Below, piece after piece: positions 33,984 to 43,800 of a stretch of DNA of 64,000 bases (the first letter of the stretch is position 1; every line of letters begins with the position of its first letter). The stretch is from Rubrivirga litoralis (GTDB lineage Bacteria > Bacteroidota > Rhodothermia > Rhodothermales > Rubricoccaceae). The notes beneath the pieces were generated by a model that worked only from the letters and a program-made list of their open reading frames with translations, was not told the origin of the DNA and ran no database searches. Both the position numbers and the translations under genes were made by a program. The DNA is taken from NCBI RefSeq assembly GCF_031846415.1, contig NZ_JAVRHT010000010.1, forward strand, positions 1 to 64,000, in the 5' to 3' direction.

Positions 33984-34059
33984 TGCCCGATAGCTCAATT
34001 GGCAGAGCGCCAGTTTCTGGATCTGGAGGTTCAAGGTTCGATTCCTTGTCGGGCAGCCA
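33984..34059 (+). tRNA. tRNA-Gln (anticodon CTG)
   Basis: A full cloverleaf is visible: acceptor TGCCCGA pairs with TCGGGCA, the T1-A72 pair being typical of tRNA-Gln. The D arm is GCTCAATTGGCAGAGC, the anticodon loop TTCTGGA gives CTG, and the T arm is AAGGTTCGATTCCTT. Discriminator G and an encoded CCA (34057-34059) follow. The last anticodon-stem pair (T-T) is a mismatch. No integrase or attachment-site repeat is next to it. Confidence 0.95.
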
Positions 34060-34165
34060 CGGCGGCCCCTCGCACCTAAGCGGGGGGCCGCCGCTGCGTT
34101 CGGGCGGGGCGGCGGGTTTCCGAAGGCGCCGGGCACGGCGGTGTAGGCGGGGCGGCCGGCCGGCG

Positions 34166-34193
34166 AGTACCCTGTACCGCGCACCCCGTACCC
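34166..34193 (-). repeat. Heptamer repeat cluster GGGTACN (copy d)
   Basis: Four units on the minus strand (one degenerate) end 8 bp before the glpK ATG at 34202. Together with copy e after the glpK stop they flank the gene in inverted orientation. Confidence 0.7.
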
Positions 34194-34201
34194 GAGCCCC
34201 C

Positions 34202-35695
34202 ATGCCCACGCACGTCCTCGCCCTCGACCAGGGCACGACCTCGTCCCGCGCCATCCTGTTCGACCGGGCGGGGCGGATCGCCGGGACCGCGCAAAAGGAG
34301 ATCGAGCAGCACTTCCCGCGGCCCGGCTGGGTCGAGCACGACCCGACCGAGCTGTGGTCGTCGCAGGCCGGCGTGGCCGCCGAGGTGCTCACGCGCGCGG
34401 GCGTGGCCCCGAGCGACCTCGCGGCAGTCGGGATCACGAACCAGCGCGAGACGGTCGTCGTGTGGGACCGGCGGACCGGCCAGCCCGTCCACCGCGCGAT
34501 TGTGTGGCAGGACCGGCGGACCGCCCCGCTCTGCGACGCGCTGAGGGAGGCGGGACACGAGGCGACGGTCCGCGAGAAGACCGGGCTCGTCCTCGACAGC
34601 TACTTCTCGGGCACCAAGGTCCGCTGGATCCTCGACCACGTCGACGGCGCCCGCGAGGCCGCCGAGGCCGGGCACCTCGCCTTCGGGACCGTCGACAGCT
34701 GGCTCGTGTGGAACCTCACGGGCGGGGCGGAGCACCTGACGGACGTGACCAACGCCTGCCGGACGCTCTTCTTCAACCTCCACACGGGCGACTGGGACGA
34801 CGACCTGCTCGCGCTCCTCGACGTGCCGCGGTCGATGCTCCCCGAGGTCCGGTCGTCGTCCGAGGTCTACGCGCGCACGAGCGGGGCGCTGCTCTCGGCC
34901 GAGGTCCCTGTCGCCGGCATCGCGGGCGACCAGCAGGCGGCCACGTTCGGCCAGCGGTGCACGGCGCCGGGGCTCGCGAAAAACACCTACGGCACGGGCT
35001 GCTTTCTGCTGATGAACACGGGCGGGGAGGCGGTCGCGTCGGCGAACAACCTGCTCACGACGGTCGCGTGGCGGCGCGGCGACCGCCCCGCCCAGTACGC
35101 GCTCGAGGGCAGCGTCTTCGTGGCCGGCGCCGCCGTGCAGTGGCTCCGCGACGGGCTCGGGATCATCCGCTCGGCGTCCGAGGTCGAGGCCCTCGCGCGG
35201 CGGGTCGAGCACGCCGACGGCGTCGTCCTCGTCCCGGCGTTCACCGGGCTCGGCGCGCCGCACTGGGACGCCGACGCGCGCGGCACGCTCCTCGGTCTCA
35301 CGCGCGGCACTACGGCGGCGCACGTCGCCCGCGCCACGCTCGACGGCATCGCCTTCCAGGTGGCCGACGTGCTCGACGCGATGGAGGCCGACGCCGGCCT
35401 CGCCGTCTCCGAGCTCCGCGTCGACGGCGGGGCGGCGTCCAACGACCTCCTGATGCAGATCCAGGCCGACCTCCTCCAGGTCCCCGTCGTCCGCCCCGCC
35501 GTGACGGAGACGACGGCGCTGGGGGCGGCCCTCCTGGCCGGCCTCGCCGTCGGGTTCTGGACCGAGGACGAGGTCGACGCGCAGTGGCAGCTCGACCGCC
35601 GCTTCGAGCCGGCCATCTCCCCCGACGAGGCCGCCGACCGCCGGGCGGGGTGGGGCCGCGCGCTCGACCGCGCGCGCGGGTGGGCCGCAGCTTGA
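34202..35695 (+). CDS. glpK: Glycerol kinase
   Basis: GlpK phosphorylates glycerol to glycerol 3-phosphate. The 497-aa product has normal length and the family motifs: LALDQGTTSSRAILFD at the N-terminus, GITNQRETVVVWDRRTG, WQDRRTAP, GTVDSWLVWNLTGG, FNLHTGDWDDDLL, GIAGDQQAATFGQ, and KNTYGTGCFLLMNTG. GVVLVPAFTGLGAPHWD and DGGAASNDLLMQ are also present. glpD follows on the same strand 262 bp later; no glpF facilitator gene is seen. Confidence 0.98.
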   Translation: MPTHVLALDQGTTSSRAILFDRAGRIAGTAQKEIEQHFPRPGWVEHDPTELWSSQAGVAAEVLTRAGVAPSDLAAVGITNQRETVVVWDRRTGQPVHRAIVWQDRRTAPLCDALREAGHEATVREKTGLVLDSYFSGTKVRWILDHVDGAREAAEAGHLAFGTVDSWLVWNLTGGAEHLTDVTNACRTLFFNLHTGDWDDDLLALLDVPRSMLPEVRSSSEVYARTSGALLSAEVPVAGIAGDQQAATFGQRCTAPGLAKNTYGTGCFLLMNTGGEAVASANNLLTTVAWRRGDRPAQYALEGSVFVAGAAVQWLRDGLGIIRSASEVEALARRVEHADGVVLVPAFTGLGAPHWDADARGTLLGLTRGTTAAHVARATLDGIAFQVADVLDAMEADAGLAVSELRVDGGAASNDLLMQIQADLLQVPVVRPAVTETTALGAALLAGLAVGFWTEDEVDAQWQLDRRFEPAISPDEAADRRAGWGRALDRARGWAAA

Positions 35696-35699
35696 CGGC

Positions 35700-35727
35700 G
35701 GGTACGAGGTACAGGGTACTCGGTACG
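35700..35727 (+). repeat. Heptamer repeat cluster GGGTACN (copy e)
   Basis: Four head-to-tail units start 4 bp after the glpK stop codon; inverted relative to copy d in front of glpK. Confidence 0.8.
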
Positions 35728-35814
35728 GTCGCCTCCTCGGCATCCCCGGACCGGGCACATCCACCCCGCCCCGCCCGTGGTGCCGTGGGCGGGGCAGCCT
35801 AGTTGTTTACAAGG

Positions 35815-35853
35815 AGTCTCCCTCCCCCACCGGGGGAGGGCCGGGGAGGGGGA
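35815..35853. repeat. Palindromic C-rich/G-rich element (family also in recB and recC)
   Basis: CCCTCCCCC and GGGGGAGGG arms around ACC, followed by a further G-rich stretch. Close copies lie at 44811-44850 (recB) and 47541-47580 (recC). Here it is intergenic, between glpK and glpD. Confidence 0.75.
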
Positions 35854-35957
35854 CGGATGTTGGGGCGGCCACCGAGGGCGGGGCGGCGCCCGCCCCACGC
35901 CCGGACCACCCCGCCCCGCCCGACGTACGGGCCACCCCGCCCCCACCCCGCCCCCAC

Positions 35958-37556
35958 ATGCTGGACCGAGACACCGCCCGCCGCGCCATCGACGAGGCCA
36001 CCGAGCCCTGGGACATCGTCGTCGTCGGGGGTGGGGCGACCGGGCTGGGCTGCGCCATCGACGCCGCGGCCCGGGGCTACAAGACGCTGCTCCTGGAGCG
36101 CGACGACCTCGCCAAGGGCACGTCCAGCCGCTCGACCAAGCTGGTCCACGGCGGCGTCCGGTACCTCCGGCAGGGGAACGTGTCGCTCGTGCTGGAGGCG
36201 CTGAAGGAGCGGGGCACACTCCTCAAGAACGCCCCGCACCTCGTCCACGACCTCGCGTTCGTGGTCCCGAACTACGCGTGGTGGGAGGGGCCGTTCTACG
36301 GGATCGGCATGAAGGTGTACGACCTCATGGCGGGGCGGTCGGGGTTCGGGCGGAGCCGCCGGCTCTCGCGCGAGGAGACGCTGGAGCGCCTCCCGACGAT
36401 CGAGCCCGACGGGCTGGACGGCGGCGTGGTCTACTACGACGGCCAGTTCGACGACGCCCGCCTCGCGGTCAACATGGCGCAGACGGCGGCCGAGCAGGGG
36501 GCGGCAATCCTCACGTACTGCGAGGTCACGGGGTTGACCAAGGACGGTGTCGAGGTGACGGGCGTCGTCGCCCGTGACGGCGAGACGGGCGAGACGGTCA
36601 CGATTCCGGCCCGCGTCGTCGTCAACGCGACCGGCGTGTGGACCGACCGCGTGCGGCACATGGACGACGCCGCCGCCCCGCCCATGGTCCAGGCCAGCCA
36701 GGGCGTCCACATCGTGCTCGACCGGAGCTTCCTGCCCGGCGACAGCGCCATCATGGTGCCGAAGACCGACGACGGCCGCGTCCTCTTCGCGATCCCCTGG
36801 CGCGACGTGGTCGTCGTGGGGACGACCGACACACTGGTCGACGGCGCCGCGGCCGAGCCGCGCGCGCTCCCTGAAGAACTCAACTTCCTGCTCCGCCACG
36901 CCGCCCGCTACCTCACGCGCGACCCGTCGCCGGCCGACGTCAAGAGCGTGTTCGCCGGCCTCCGCCCGCTCGTCGCCGACCCGTCGGCCGAAGGCGGGAC
37001 GGCGGCGCTCTCGCGCGACCACGTCCTCCACATCGCCGACTCCGGCCTGGTCACGATCACCGGCGGCAAGTGGACGACCTACCGCAAGATGGCCGAGGAC
37101 ACGGTCGACCAGGCGGCCGTCCTCGCCGGCCTCCCCGAGCGGCCCTGCCCCACCGCGGACCTGCCCATCCACGGCGCGGGCGGGGCGGGCGGGGCGGAGG
37201 CGGGCGGGGCGGGCGACCTCGCCGCCTACGGGTCCGACGCTCCGTTGCTCCAGGCGCTGATGGACGACCACCCCGCCCTCGGTGAGCGGCTCCACCCCGC
37301 CCGGCCGGTCCGCGCGGGGCAGGTCGTGTGGGCGGCCCGCCACGAGATGGCGCGGACGGTCGAGGACGTCCTCTCGCGGCGGACGCGCGAGCTGCTCTTG
37401 GACGCCCGCGCGAGCATCGAGATGGCCCCGCGCGTGGCGGCGCTCCTGGCCGAGGAGCTAGACCGCGACGGCGACTGGGAGCGCGAGCAGGTCGCGGCCT
37501 ACACGGCGCTCGCCGAGGGCTACCTCGTGCCGGACGACGCGGGCGGGGCGGGGTGA
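35958..37556 (+). CDS. glpD: Glycerol-3-phosphate dehydrogenase (FAD, GlpD type)
   Basis: GlpD oxidises glycerol 3-phosphate to dihydroxyacetone phosphate and feeds electrons to quinone. The 532-aa product has the FAD-binding start WDIVVVGGGATGLGCAIDAA, then RSTKLVHGGVRYLRQGN, a DAO fold with VVGTTDTLVDG and GLRPLVAD, and ITGGKWTTYRKMAEDTVD. The C-terminal helical domain is present. A tandem run of GC boxes inserts Gly/Ala-rich sequence (GAGGAGGAEAGGAGD) at residues about 410-424. It follows glpK and together they convert glycerol to a glycolytic intermediate. Confidence 0.97.
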   Translation: MLDRDTARRAIDEATEPWDIVVVGGGATGLGCAIDAAARGYKTLLLERDDLAKGTSSRSTKLVHGGVRYLRQGNVSLVLEALKERGTLLKNAPHLVHDLAFVVPNYAWWEGPFYGIGMKVYDLMAGRSGFGRSRRLSREETLERLPTIEPDGLDGGVVYYDGQFDDARLAVNMAQTAAEQGAAILTYCEVTGLTKDGVEVTGVVARDGETGETVTIPARVVVNATGVWTDRVRHMDDAAAPPMVQASQGVHIVLDRSFLPGDSAIMVPKTDDGRVLFAIPWRDVVVVGTTDTLVDGAAAEPRALPEELNFLLRHAARYLTRDPSPADVKSVFAGLRPLVADPSAEGGTAALSRDHVLHIADSGLVTITGGKWTTYRKMAEDTVDQAAVLAGLPERPCPTADLPIHGAGGAGGAEAGGAGDLAAYGSDAPLLQALMDDHPALGERLHPARPVRAGQVVWAARHEMARTVEDVLSRRTRELLLDARASIEMAPRVAALLAEELDRDGDWEREQVAAYTALAEGYLVPDDAGGAG

Positions 37557-37573
37557 GCGGGGCGGGGCGGCGA

Positions 37574-37894
37574 CTACCGTGAGACGGAGATCACCCGCTC
37601 GGGCGCAACGCGAGGGAACGCCGCGTTGATGGACGGGACGAGCGGAAGCAGGTCGTCGATGTCATTGCTCGCCGCCGAGAGCACGATGAGACAGAGGTCG
37701 ATCCCGCTCAGGTTCTGCTGGTGCTCAATGCCCCGGTCCATCGTGAGCAACACGTCGAACTCGGCCGCGGCGAGGTGGAGCAGCCGCCCGTTCTTGACCC
37801 CGCCCCACCCGCGCTCCGGCACGGTCACCGCCTCGGCCTCCAGATGCCGCTTCAGCTTGCGCGGCACGTTTTCGTCGAGGAGGACCCGGATCAC
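37574..37894 (-). CDS. DUF5615-family PIN-like toxin
   Basis: The 106-aa product starts MIRVLLDENVPRKLKRHL, the hallmark DEN-x-P start of the DUF5615 PIN-like family, and continues with FDVLLTMDRGIEHQQNL, its second acidic motif. These proteins are predicted ribonuclease toxins. Its ATG overlaps the stop of the upstream DUF433 gene as ATGA, the usual antitoxin-toxin order. The pair lies convergent to glpD with only 17 bp between stops. Confidence 0.88.
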   Translation of the reverse strand: MIRVLLDENVPRKLKRHLEAEAVTVPERGWGGVKNGRLLHLAAAEFDVLLTMDRGIEHQQNLSGIDLCLIVLSAASNDIDDLLPLVPSINAAFPRVAPERVISVSR

Positions 37895-38097
37895 GCGGCC
37901 AGCTCCCGCCCCGCCAGCTCAAGCAAGGCCTCCGCTTGGTCGCGCGTGACCGTCGGAAAGTCGTCGCGGAAGTCCTCAATCCGCTTCCCCTTGCGCAGAT
38001 AGACGAGGAGCGTGTCGATGGGCACGCGGGTTCCGGTAAACACAGGCGTGCCGCCGAGGATTTCGGGGTCGGAGTGGTAGACGTCGGCGCGGTCCAT
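37891..38097 (-). CDS. DUF433-family antitoxin
   Basis: The 68-aa product has SDPEILGGTPVFTGTRVPID, the signature of DUF433 (a winged-helix-like antitoxin fold), and LVYLRKGKRIEDFRDDFPTV. DUF433 is typically found with DUF5615 toxins. The ATG at 38097 starts at the conserved region; an ATG 13 codons upstream exists but its added residues are not conserved-looking. It probably represses its own operon. Confidence 0.88.
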   Translation of the reverse strand: MDRADVYHSDPEILGGTPVFTGTRVPIDTLLVYLRKGKRIEDFRDDFPTVTRDQAEALLELAGRELAA

Positions 38098-38157
38098 CGG
38101 TCCGTGGGTGGGGCGTAAGCCAACGTACGGCGCCACGCCCTCGTGCTCCGCCCCGCC

Positions 38158-40023
38158 CTAGTCCGCCGCCCCGCCCAGCCGCTCCGCCAGCCCCGACGCG
38201 CGGGGCGCGTCCGTCGCCACGGCCCGCTCGACGGCGTCGGCGTCGCCAAAGACGACCACCCCGCCCCGGGCACGCGTGGCGGCCGTGTAGAGGAGCCGCC
38301 GCGAGACGAACGCGGCCCCGCGCGTGCCCGGCTCGGGCAGGACCACGCCGACGGCGTCGAACTCGGACCCCTGGCTTTTGTGGACCGTCAGCGCCCACGC
38401 CGGCTCGTGGGCGGGGAGGCGCTCGAAGGCGATGGGCTCGCGGTCGGGGAAGACGACCACGTCGCGGTTCTCGACGCGCCACAGCACGCCGACATCGCCG
38501 TTCGCGAGGCCGGTCGTCCGGTCGTTCTGGGTCACGAGGAGCGGGCGGCCCGGGTAGAGGCGGTCGCCGTACGGGCTCCACCGGACGTGCCCCGCCTGGC
38601 GCAGCGCCCGCTCGACCGTCTCGTTCAGCCCCTCGACCCCGCGCGGCCCTCGGCGGACGGCCGCCAACAAGCGGAACCGGCCGAGCGCCTCTAGCGCCGC
38701 CTCCGGCGTCTCCGCCGTCACCACGTCCGGCGCGAACCGCCCCGCCCAGGCGACGGCGGCCCCGGCAGGGTCGTCCTCCACCAAGTCCAGGGCGGGGCGG
38801 TCCCGGAGCGCGGCCACCGCCCCGCCCGCGTCTCCGTCGCGGACGGCGACGGCGAACACGCCCACGTCGGAGTCGGCCGTAAACCGGCGGCTCTCGGTGA
38901 GCGCCACGACCGACGCGGCGAGCGGGGCGGCGTCGGGATCTGCTTCCACCCCGCCCAGGCCGAGCGCGCCGCAAAACGCGTCCAGCCCGGGCGGGGCGGG
39001 GCCGGTGCCGGCCGCGCACAGGTCGGCGAACGTGGAGCCGACCTCGACCGGCGGGAGCTGGTCCGGGTCGCCCAGGACGACGAGCCGGGCCTCGGGGCGG
39101 AGCGCCGCGAGCAAGGCGTCGAACAGCGGCAGGTCCACCATTGAGCCCTCGTCGACGAGCACGAGGTCGTGGGGGAGCGGTGCGCGCGCGTCGTGGCGAA
39201 AGCCGGCGCGTTCGGGGTGCGCCCCGAGCAGCCGGTGCAGCGTGACGGCCTCGGTCGGCAGGCCGGCGCCGCGCTCACCCAGGTCAGCGACGCCACCCGC
39301 GAGGCTCTCGCTCAGGCGGGCCGCGGCCTTCCCCGTCGGCGCGGCGAGCGCGACGCGGAGGTCGGGCTGAGCGGCGCGCAGGAGGGCGAGGATGCGGGTC
39401 GCCGTGTAGGTCTTGCCCGTGCCCGGCCCGCCGGCCACCAGCAGGACGCGCTGGCGGAGCGCGGCGGCGGCGGCCAGCGCCTGCCGGTCCAGCGCTCCAT
39501 CCGCGCGCGGCGGGAACAGCGCCCCGAACGCCTCGGCGGCCGCCGCGGGCGGGGCGGCGAGCGCCGGGCCGACGCGCGCGAGCACGGCCGCGGCCGTCCG
39601 CCGCTCGGCGTCGACGAACCGGCGCAGCGCGAGCCGGTCGCGGTCGAGGACGAGCGGGGCCGCCCCGCCCGCGGCCGCTCCGACGGCCGGGCTCGCCTCC
39701 AGGTGTGCGCGCCACGCGTCGAGAGCGGGGAGGATCGGCAGGCCGCGCCCGCCCCGCCCTGCGGAAGCGGGCGCGTGCTCGTCCTCGGGGAACGGGAGGC
39801 CGGCGTGCTCGCCCAGGGCGACAGCGCTGTGGCCGTCGCGCCGCGCGCGGCTGACGAGGGCCGTCGAGAGCGCGAGCGCCCGCGCGCGGTCGGCGTCGGG
39901 CGCGCCGTGCTCGGCGTCGAGGCCAGCGACCATCCGCCCGAGCGCGAGGTCGATGGGCGCGGCGGCCTCGGCCTCGGCGAGCCGGTCGAGCGCGTCGGCG
40001 ACGGCGTGCGGGAGCCTACGCAT
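38158..40023 (-). CDS. recD: Exonuclease V alpha subunit RecD
   Basis: RecD is the 5'-3' helicase motor of RecBCD. The 621-aa product has an N-terminal domain (about 1-150) and superfamily-1B helicase motifs: GGPGTGKTYTATRI (Walker A, about 197), APTGKAAARLSES (Ia), LVLVDEGSMVDL (II), VVLGDPDQLPPVEVGSTF (III), and a C-terminal WALTVHKSQGSEFD with LLYTAATRARGGVVV (V-VI). It is separated from recB by a PIN/RHH pair but in the same direction; recC and recB lie upstream. Confidence 0.97.
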   Translation of the reverse strand: MRRLPHAVADALDRLAEAEAAAPIDLALGRMVAGLDAEHGAPDADRARALALSTALVSRARRDGHSAVALGEHAGLPFPEDEHAPASAGRGGRGLPILPALDAWRAHLEASPAVGAAAGGAAPLVLDRDRLALRRFVDAERRTAAAVLARVGPALAAPPAAAAEAFGALFPPRADGALDRQALAAAAALRQRVLLVAGGPGTGKTYTATRILALLRAAQPDLRVALAAPTGKAAARLSESLAGGVADLGERGAGLPTEAVTLHRLLGAHPERAGFRHDARAPLPHDLVLVDEGSMVDLPLFDALLAALRPEARLVVLGDPDQLPPVEVGSTFADLCAAGTGPAPPGLDAFCGALGLGGVEADPDAAPLAASVVALTESRRFTADSDVGVFAVAVRDGDAGGAVAALRDRPALDLVEDDPAGAAVAWAGRFAPDVVTAETPEAALEALGRFRLLAAVRRGPRGVEGLNETVERALRQAGHVRWSPYGDRLYPGRPLLVTQNDRTTGLANGDVGVLWRVENRDVVVFPDREPIAFERLPAHEPAWALTVHKSQGSEFDAVGVVLPEPGTRGAAFVSRRLLYTAATRARGGVVVFGDADAVERAVATDAPRASGLAERLGGAAD

Positions 40024-40065
40024 AGGGCGGGGTGCGGGCGGGGCGGGGTCTACGCCCCCGGGTAC

Positions 40066-40302
40066 CTACAGCCGGTCGTGCGCCTCCGGCTCCACGTCCG
40101 GCGCCTTCGCCAGCACCGCCAGCAGCTTTTCCCGCCCCCCCCGCTTTGCCCGCTCGGCCAGGTAGTCCACCGTCGCCACCGACGCCACCTTCTCCGCGAG
40201 CGCGAGCGTAGCGAGCTCCCCGACGGAGACGCCCTCTCGGGCCGCCAGCGCCTCGGCTTGCTCCTGGAGCGAGCGCGGGATGTTCAGGCTCAGCGTGCTC
40301 AT
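40066..40302 (-). CDS. Antitoxin-like protein (RHH/HicB-type C-terminal fold)
   Basis: The 78-aa product has MSTLSLNIPRSLQEQAEALA followed by EGVSVGELATLALAEKVA. This is the strand-helix-helix pattern of a ribbon-helix-helix DNA-binding protein, common in antitoxins. It is encoded 24 bp after a PIN-domain toxin gene on the same strand. The toxin-first order is less usual. It probably binds the pair's promoter and the toxin (inference). Confidence 0.75.
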   Translation of the reverse strand: MSTLSLNIPRSLQEQAEALAAREGVSVGELATLALAEKVASVATVDYLAERAKRGGREKLLAVLAKAPDVEPEAHDRL

Positions 40303-40326
40303 GGCGCGGGAGGGCGAGTGGAACGG

Positions 40327-40758
40327 TTAAGGTATCGCGCCGATCTCCCGGAGGAGCTCCTTCGGGTCGGCCACGCTGACGCCGAACCGCTCAGCCCCGG
40401 CAAAGTCGGTCCGGTTGTAGGTCACGACGTAGTCGCACCCGGCGGCCACGGCGAGCTCGAGGACGTGTTCGTCGTCCGGGTCCCGGAGGTACGGCCGCCA
40501 CAGGAAGTAGATCCGATGGGGGACGGCCAGGGCACACAGCGAGTCCACTACGTCGTCCACATCGCGCCGAGACAGCCCGATCTCCTTCCGCTGGCGGGTC
40601 AGGACGGCCTCGTACTCGAACGCGAGCGGGACCGAGAGGTGGATGTCGAACGCGCCGGTCCCGATAAGCGAGAGGAGGAGCGACGAGGCCCCGCGCCCTG
40701 ACCGTTGGGCCGCGACGACGACGTTCGTGTCGATGACGATCTGGGGCGGACGACTCAT
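40327..40758 (-). CDS. PIN-domain toxin, COG1569-like
   Basis: The 143-aa product reads IVIDTNVVVAAQRSGRGASS (first acidic residue Asp10, DTN motif), EYEAVLTRQ (Glu), and a C-terminal DPDDEHVLELAVAAGCDYVVTYNRTDF with the remaining acidic residues. This is the pattern of the 'putative toxin component, PIN family' group that usually pairs with an RHH antitoxin. The predicted activity is RNA cleavage. It sits 132 bp downstream of recB and shares direction with recCBD. Confidence 0.88.
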   Translation of the reverse strand: MSRPPQIVIDTNVVVAAQRSGRGASSLLLSLIGTGAFDIHLSVPLAFEYEAVLTRQRKEIGLSRRDVDDVVDSLCALAVPHRIYFLWRPYLRDPDDEHVLELAVAAGCDYVVTYNRTDFAGAERFGVSVADPKELLREIGAIP

Positions 40759-40889
40759 CGGCCGCCAGAATACGGAGCCGCCCGCCGCGCAACGGGACCA
40801 GCTACACAGCCGAAGGGCAGCGGGACCGTAGCCTCAACGGGTTCGGCGCTTCGCGAGGCTCCGCAACACTCGATCCGTTCGCCCCCGCT

Positions 40890-43800
40890 CTACCCCGCTA
40901 GCAGCCCGTCCAGCGCCTCCACGAGCGCCGCCGACGGCCGGTGCCGGAACAGCCCCGCCGCCCCGCCCCGCCCTGCGTCGTCCGCGTCGTCGGGCGGGGT
41001 GGCCGCCCCGCCCAGTCCGCGCAGGAACGCGTACGCCGCCCCGCCCACGTGCGTCTCGTAGGCGTAGGCCGCGCCCAGACGCGAGCGGAGGTAGCGGTGG
41101 AGGCCCAGCGTGTAGAGGTGGAGTTGGAGGCCGTAGTGGTGCTCCAGCATGGTCGCCTGGAGCGCGTCGGGCGCATAGGCCGAGGCGTCCGCGCCCAGCC
41201 GGTTGCTTTTCCAGTCGACCACCCACCAGCGGTCGTCGGCCAACGCCACGAGGTCGGCCGAGCCTACGAGGAAGCCGTCGACGGCGGCCGGCGAGAGGCG
41301 CGAGAGGGCGTCCGCGTAGTCGGCCCCAAAGGGCGCGGCGCCGTGGGAGCGGAACACGTCGGCGAGGGCGCCCGGCGCCACGCGCGCGAGGGGCAGGGTG
41401 AAGTCCCACTCGGGCGCGAGCGCCGCCGCCTCCACGTCTCGGAGCGCCACCCCGCCCAGGAGCGGGGCGGTCGCCACGCGCTCGACGAGGGCCAGGACCT
41501 CGGCCGCCGGGTCGATGCGCGCGCGGTGGCGTCGCGGCAGAGCCAGCCCGTGCCGCTCCAGGCGCCGGGCGACCGTCTCGCGGTTGGCCTCGGCGGCGTC
41601 CTCGTCGTCCCCCCACTTGGCGTACTGGAGGACTTCGTGGAGGCACGTGCCCGGGCCGGCGCCGGCGGCGAAGGCGTGGAGGCCGGTCGGCTCGGCGTCG
41701 GCGCGGGCCTCGGGCGGGGCGGCCGGCTCGTCCGACGCCGCGAGCCCGCCGCCCCGCCCGTCCGCGTCGCGCCCGGCCGTCCATGCCGTAAACGAGGCCC
41801 GCTTCCAGGGCGAGTCCAGCCGCCGCCGCGCGTCGTCCGGGAGCGCGAGCGCCGCCCCGCCCCGCGCGGCGGCGGGCGGGGCGGGCGGGGCGGCGTCGTC
41901 GAGCGAGGGCGGGTCGACGACGGCCATGAGCCGGCCGGTCGGGTCGAGCGCGTGGAGCGGGGCGAGCACGTCGTCCTGCGCCGCGCGTTTGCGGGCCGCC
42001 TCGACGTGGTCGGCCAGGCCGCCGCCCCGCTCGGCGTCGTGGCCGCACAAGAGGTAGCCCAGGCTGGACACGTTGTCGACCCGCGTGCGCCACGACGTGA
42101 CCGGCCCCCAGACCACGTAGCACCGCTCGCGCGCGCGCGTCAGCGCCACGTACGCCGTGCGGACGCCCTCGGCGAGCGCGTCGGCCTGGCGGAGCCGGTC
42201 GTGGTCGTCGGCCTCGGGCGAGCCCAGGTCGTAGACGACGCCGTCTGGCGTCCGCGCGAGCACCGGGTCCTGCCGCTTGTACGCCCGCTCGCTGACGGCC
42301 CAGAGGTACGGGAGGAACACGACCTCGTACTCCAGCCCCTTCGCGTTGTGGTGCGTGGTAATCGTGACGGCCGCCGCGTCGCGCTCCAGCCGCAGCTCCT
42401 TCATGCCGCGCGAGGGCAGCGCCTGCTCCGTCCGGTGGCGGAGCCAGTGCAGGAGGTCGTCGGGCGAGCGCGCGCCGGCCCGCTCGATCTCGTGGAGGAG
42501 CTCGGCCGTGTGGCGGAGGTCGGTCGCCCAGCGCTCGCCGTCGGGCCGGGCGAGCAGCCGGTCGAGCACGCCCTCGGCCTCCTGGAAGGCGACGAGCACG
42601 CCGAGCACGCCGCCCCGCCGCCACATCCGCTGCCACTCGCGGAGCCGCCCCGCGACGGCCGCGTCGGTCTCGGGGTCGTCGTCGAGGCCGGCGATCTCGC
42701 GGGCGGTCCACCCCCAGAGCTCGGTCGAGAGCGCGGCCCGGCGCGCGCGCTCGTCGCCCGCCCGGAGCACGGCGCGGAGCACGAGCTCGACGTCGGCCAT
42801 CGCCGCGCTGTCGCGGACGTCGTTCGACCGCGACACGACCGACGGCACGCCGACGCCTTGGAGCGCCGCTTGCACGTCGTTCGCCTGGAACCGCGTGGGG
42901 ACGAGCACGGCGATGTCGCCGGGCTCCAGCGCGCGATCGCCCAGCCGGGCCTCGGCCAGCAGCCGGCGCACTTCGGCGGCCACGAACGCCGGGATCTCCG
43001 CCTGCACGGCCCCCTTCCCCATCGGCTTGCCGTCCTCCTTCGTCGGCATCGGCCACCACACGAGGGGCGGGGTGGCTCCGCCGTCCTGCAACGCGGGCTC
43101 GCGGCGCGCGGCCTGGACGGGCCGGAACGGGATGTCGTCGAACAGGAACGCCCGCTCGGGCCGCGCAAAGACGGCGTTGACGGCGTCGACCAGGCCGGCC
43201 GCGCTGCGCCAGTTGGTGCCCAGCGTGAACCGGCGGTCGGCCTCGCGCTGCGCGCCCAGGTAGGCGTGGACGTCGGCGCCGCGGAAGGCGTAGATGGCCT
43301 GCTTCGGGTCGCCGACGAAGTACAGCGGGCGGCCCGCAAACGCCGTCTTGAAGATGGCGTACTGGAGCGGGTCGGTGTCCTGGAACTCGTCGATGAGGGC
43401 GACCGAGAACTGGCGGCCGATCGTCTCGGCGAGCGCCGGGCCGGTCGCGCGGTCGTGGAGCGCGTCGTGGAGCCGCGTGATGAGGTCGCCGAACGTGAGC
43501 TGCCCGCGCCGCTCCTTGATCGCCTCGATCTGGTCCTCCACCTCGACGATGAACCGGCGGACGAACGCGAGGTCGACGGCCCGCGCGGCCTCCATGACCG
43601 CCTCGCACGCGGCGAGGGCGGGGTGGGCCAGGGCCGCCGCGACGGCCGCCTTCTGCGCCTTGCTCCGCGTCGTCGCCTTTTTCTGGACCGCCTCGGCTGT
43701 GCACAAGGCGACGGCCGCGATCGCGTCCGGCTCCGCCCCGCCCGCGAACGCCGCCACGCGGCGGAGGACGTCCGCCCCGCCCGGCCCATCGAGCGGGGCG

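Noticed and set aside
33984..34059. tRNA-Gln as integration site of a genomic island
   Set aside because: No integrase, no repeated tRNA 3' end, and neighbours plsC and glpK are ordinary chromosomal genes.
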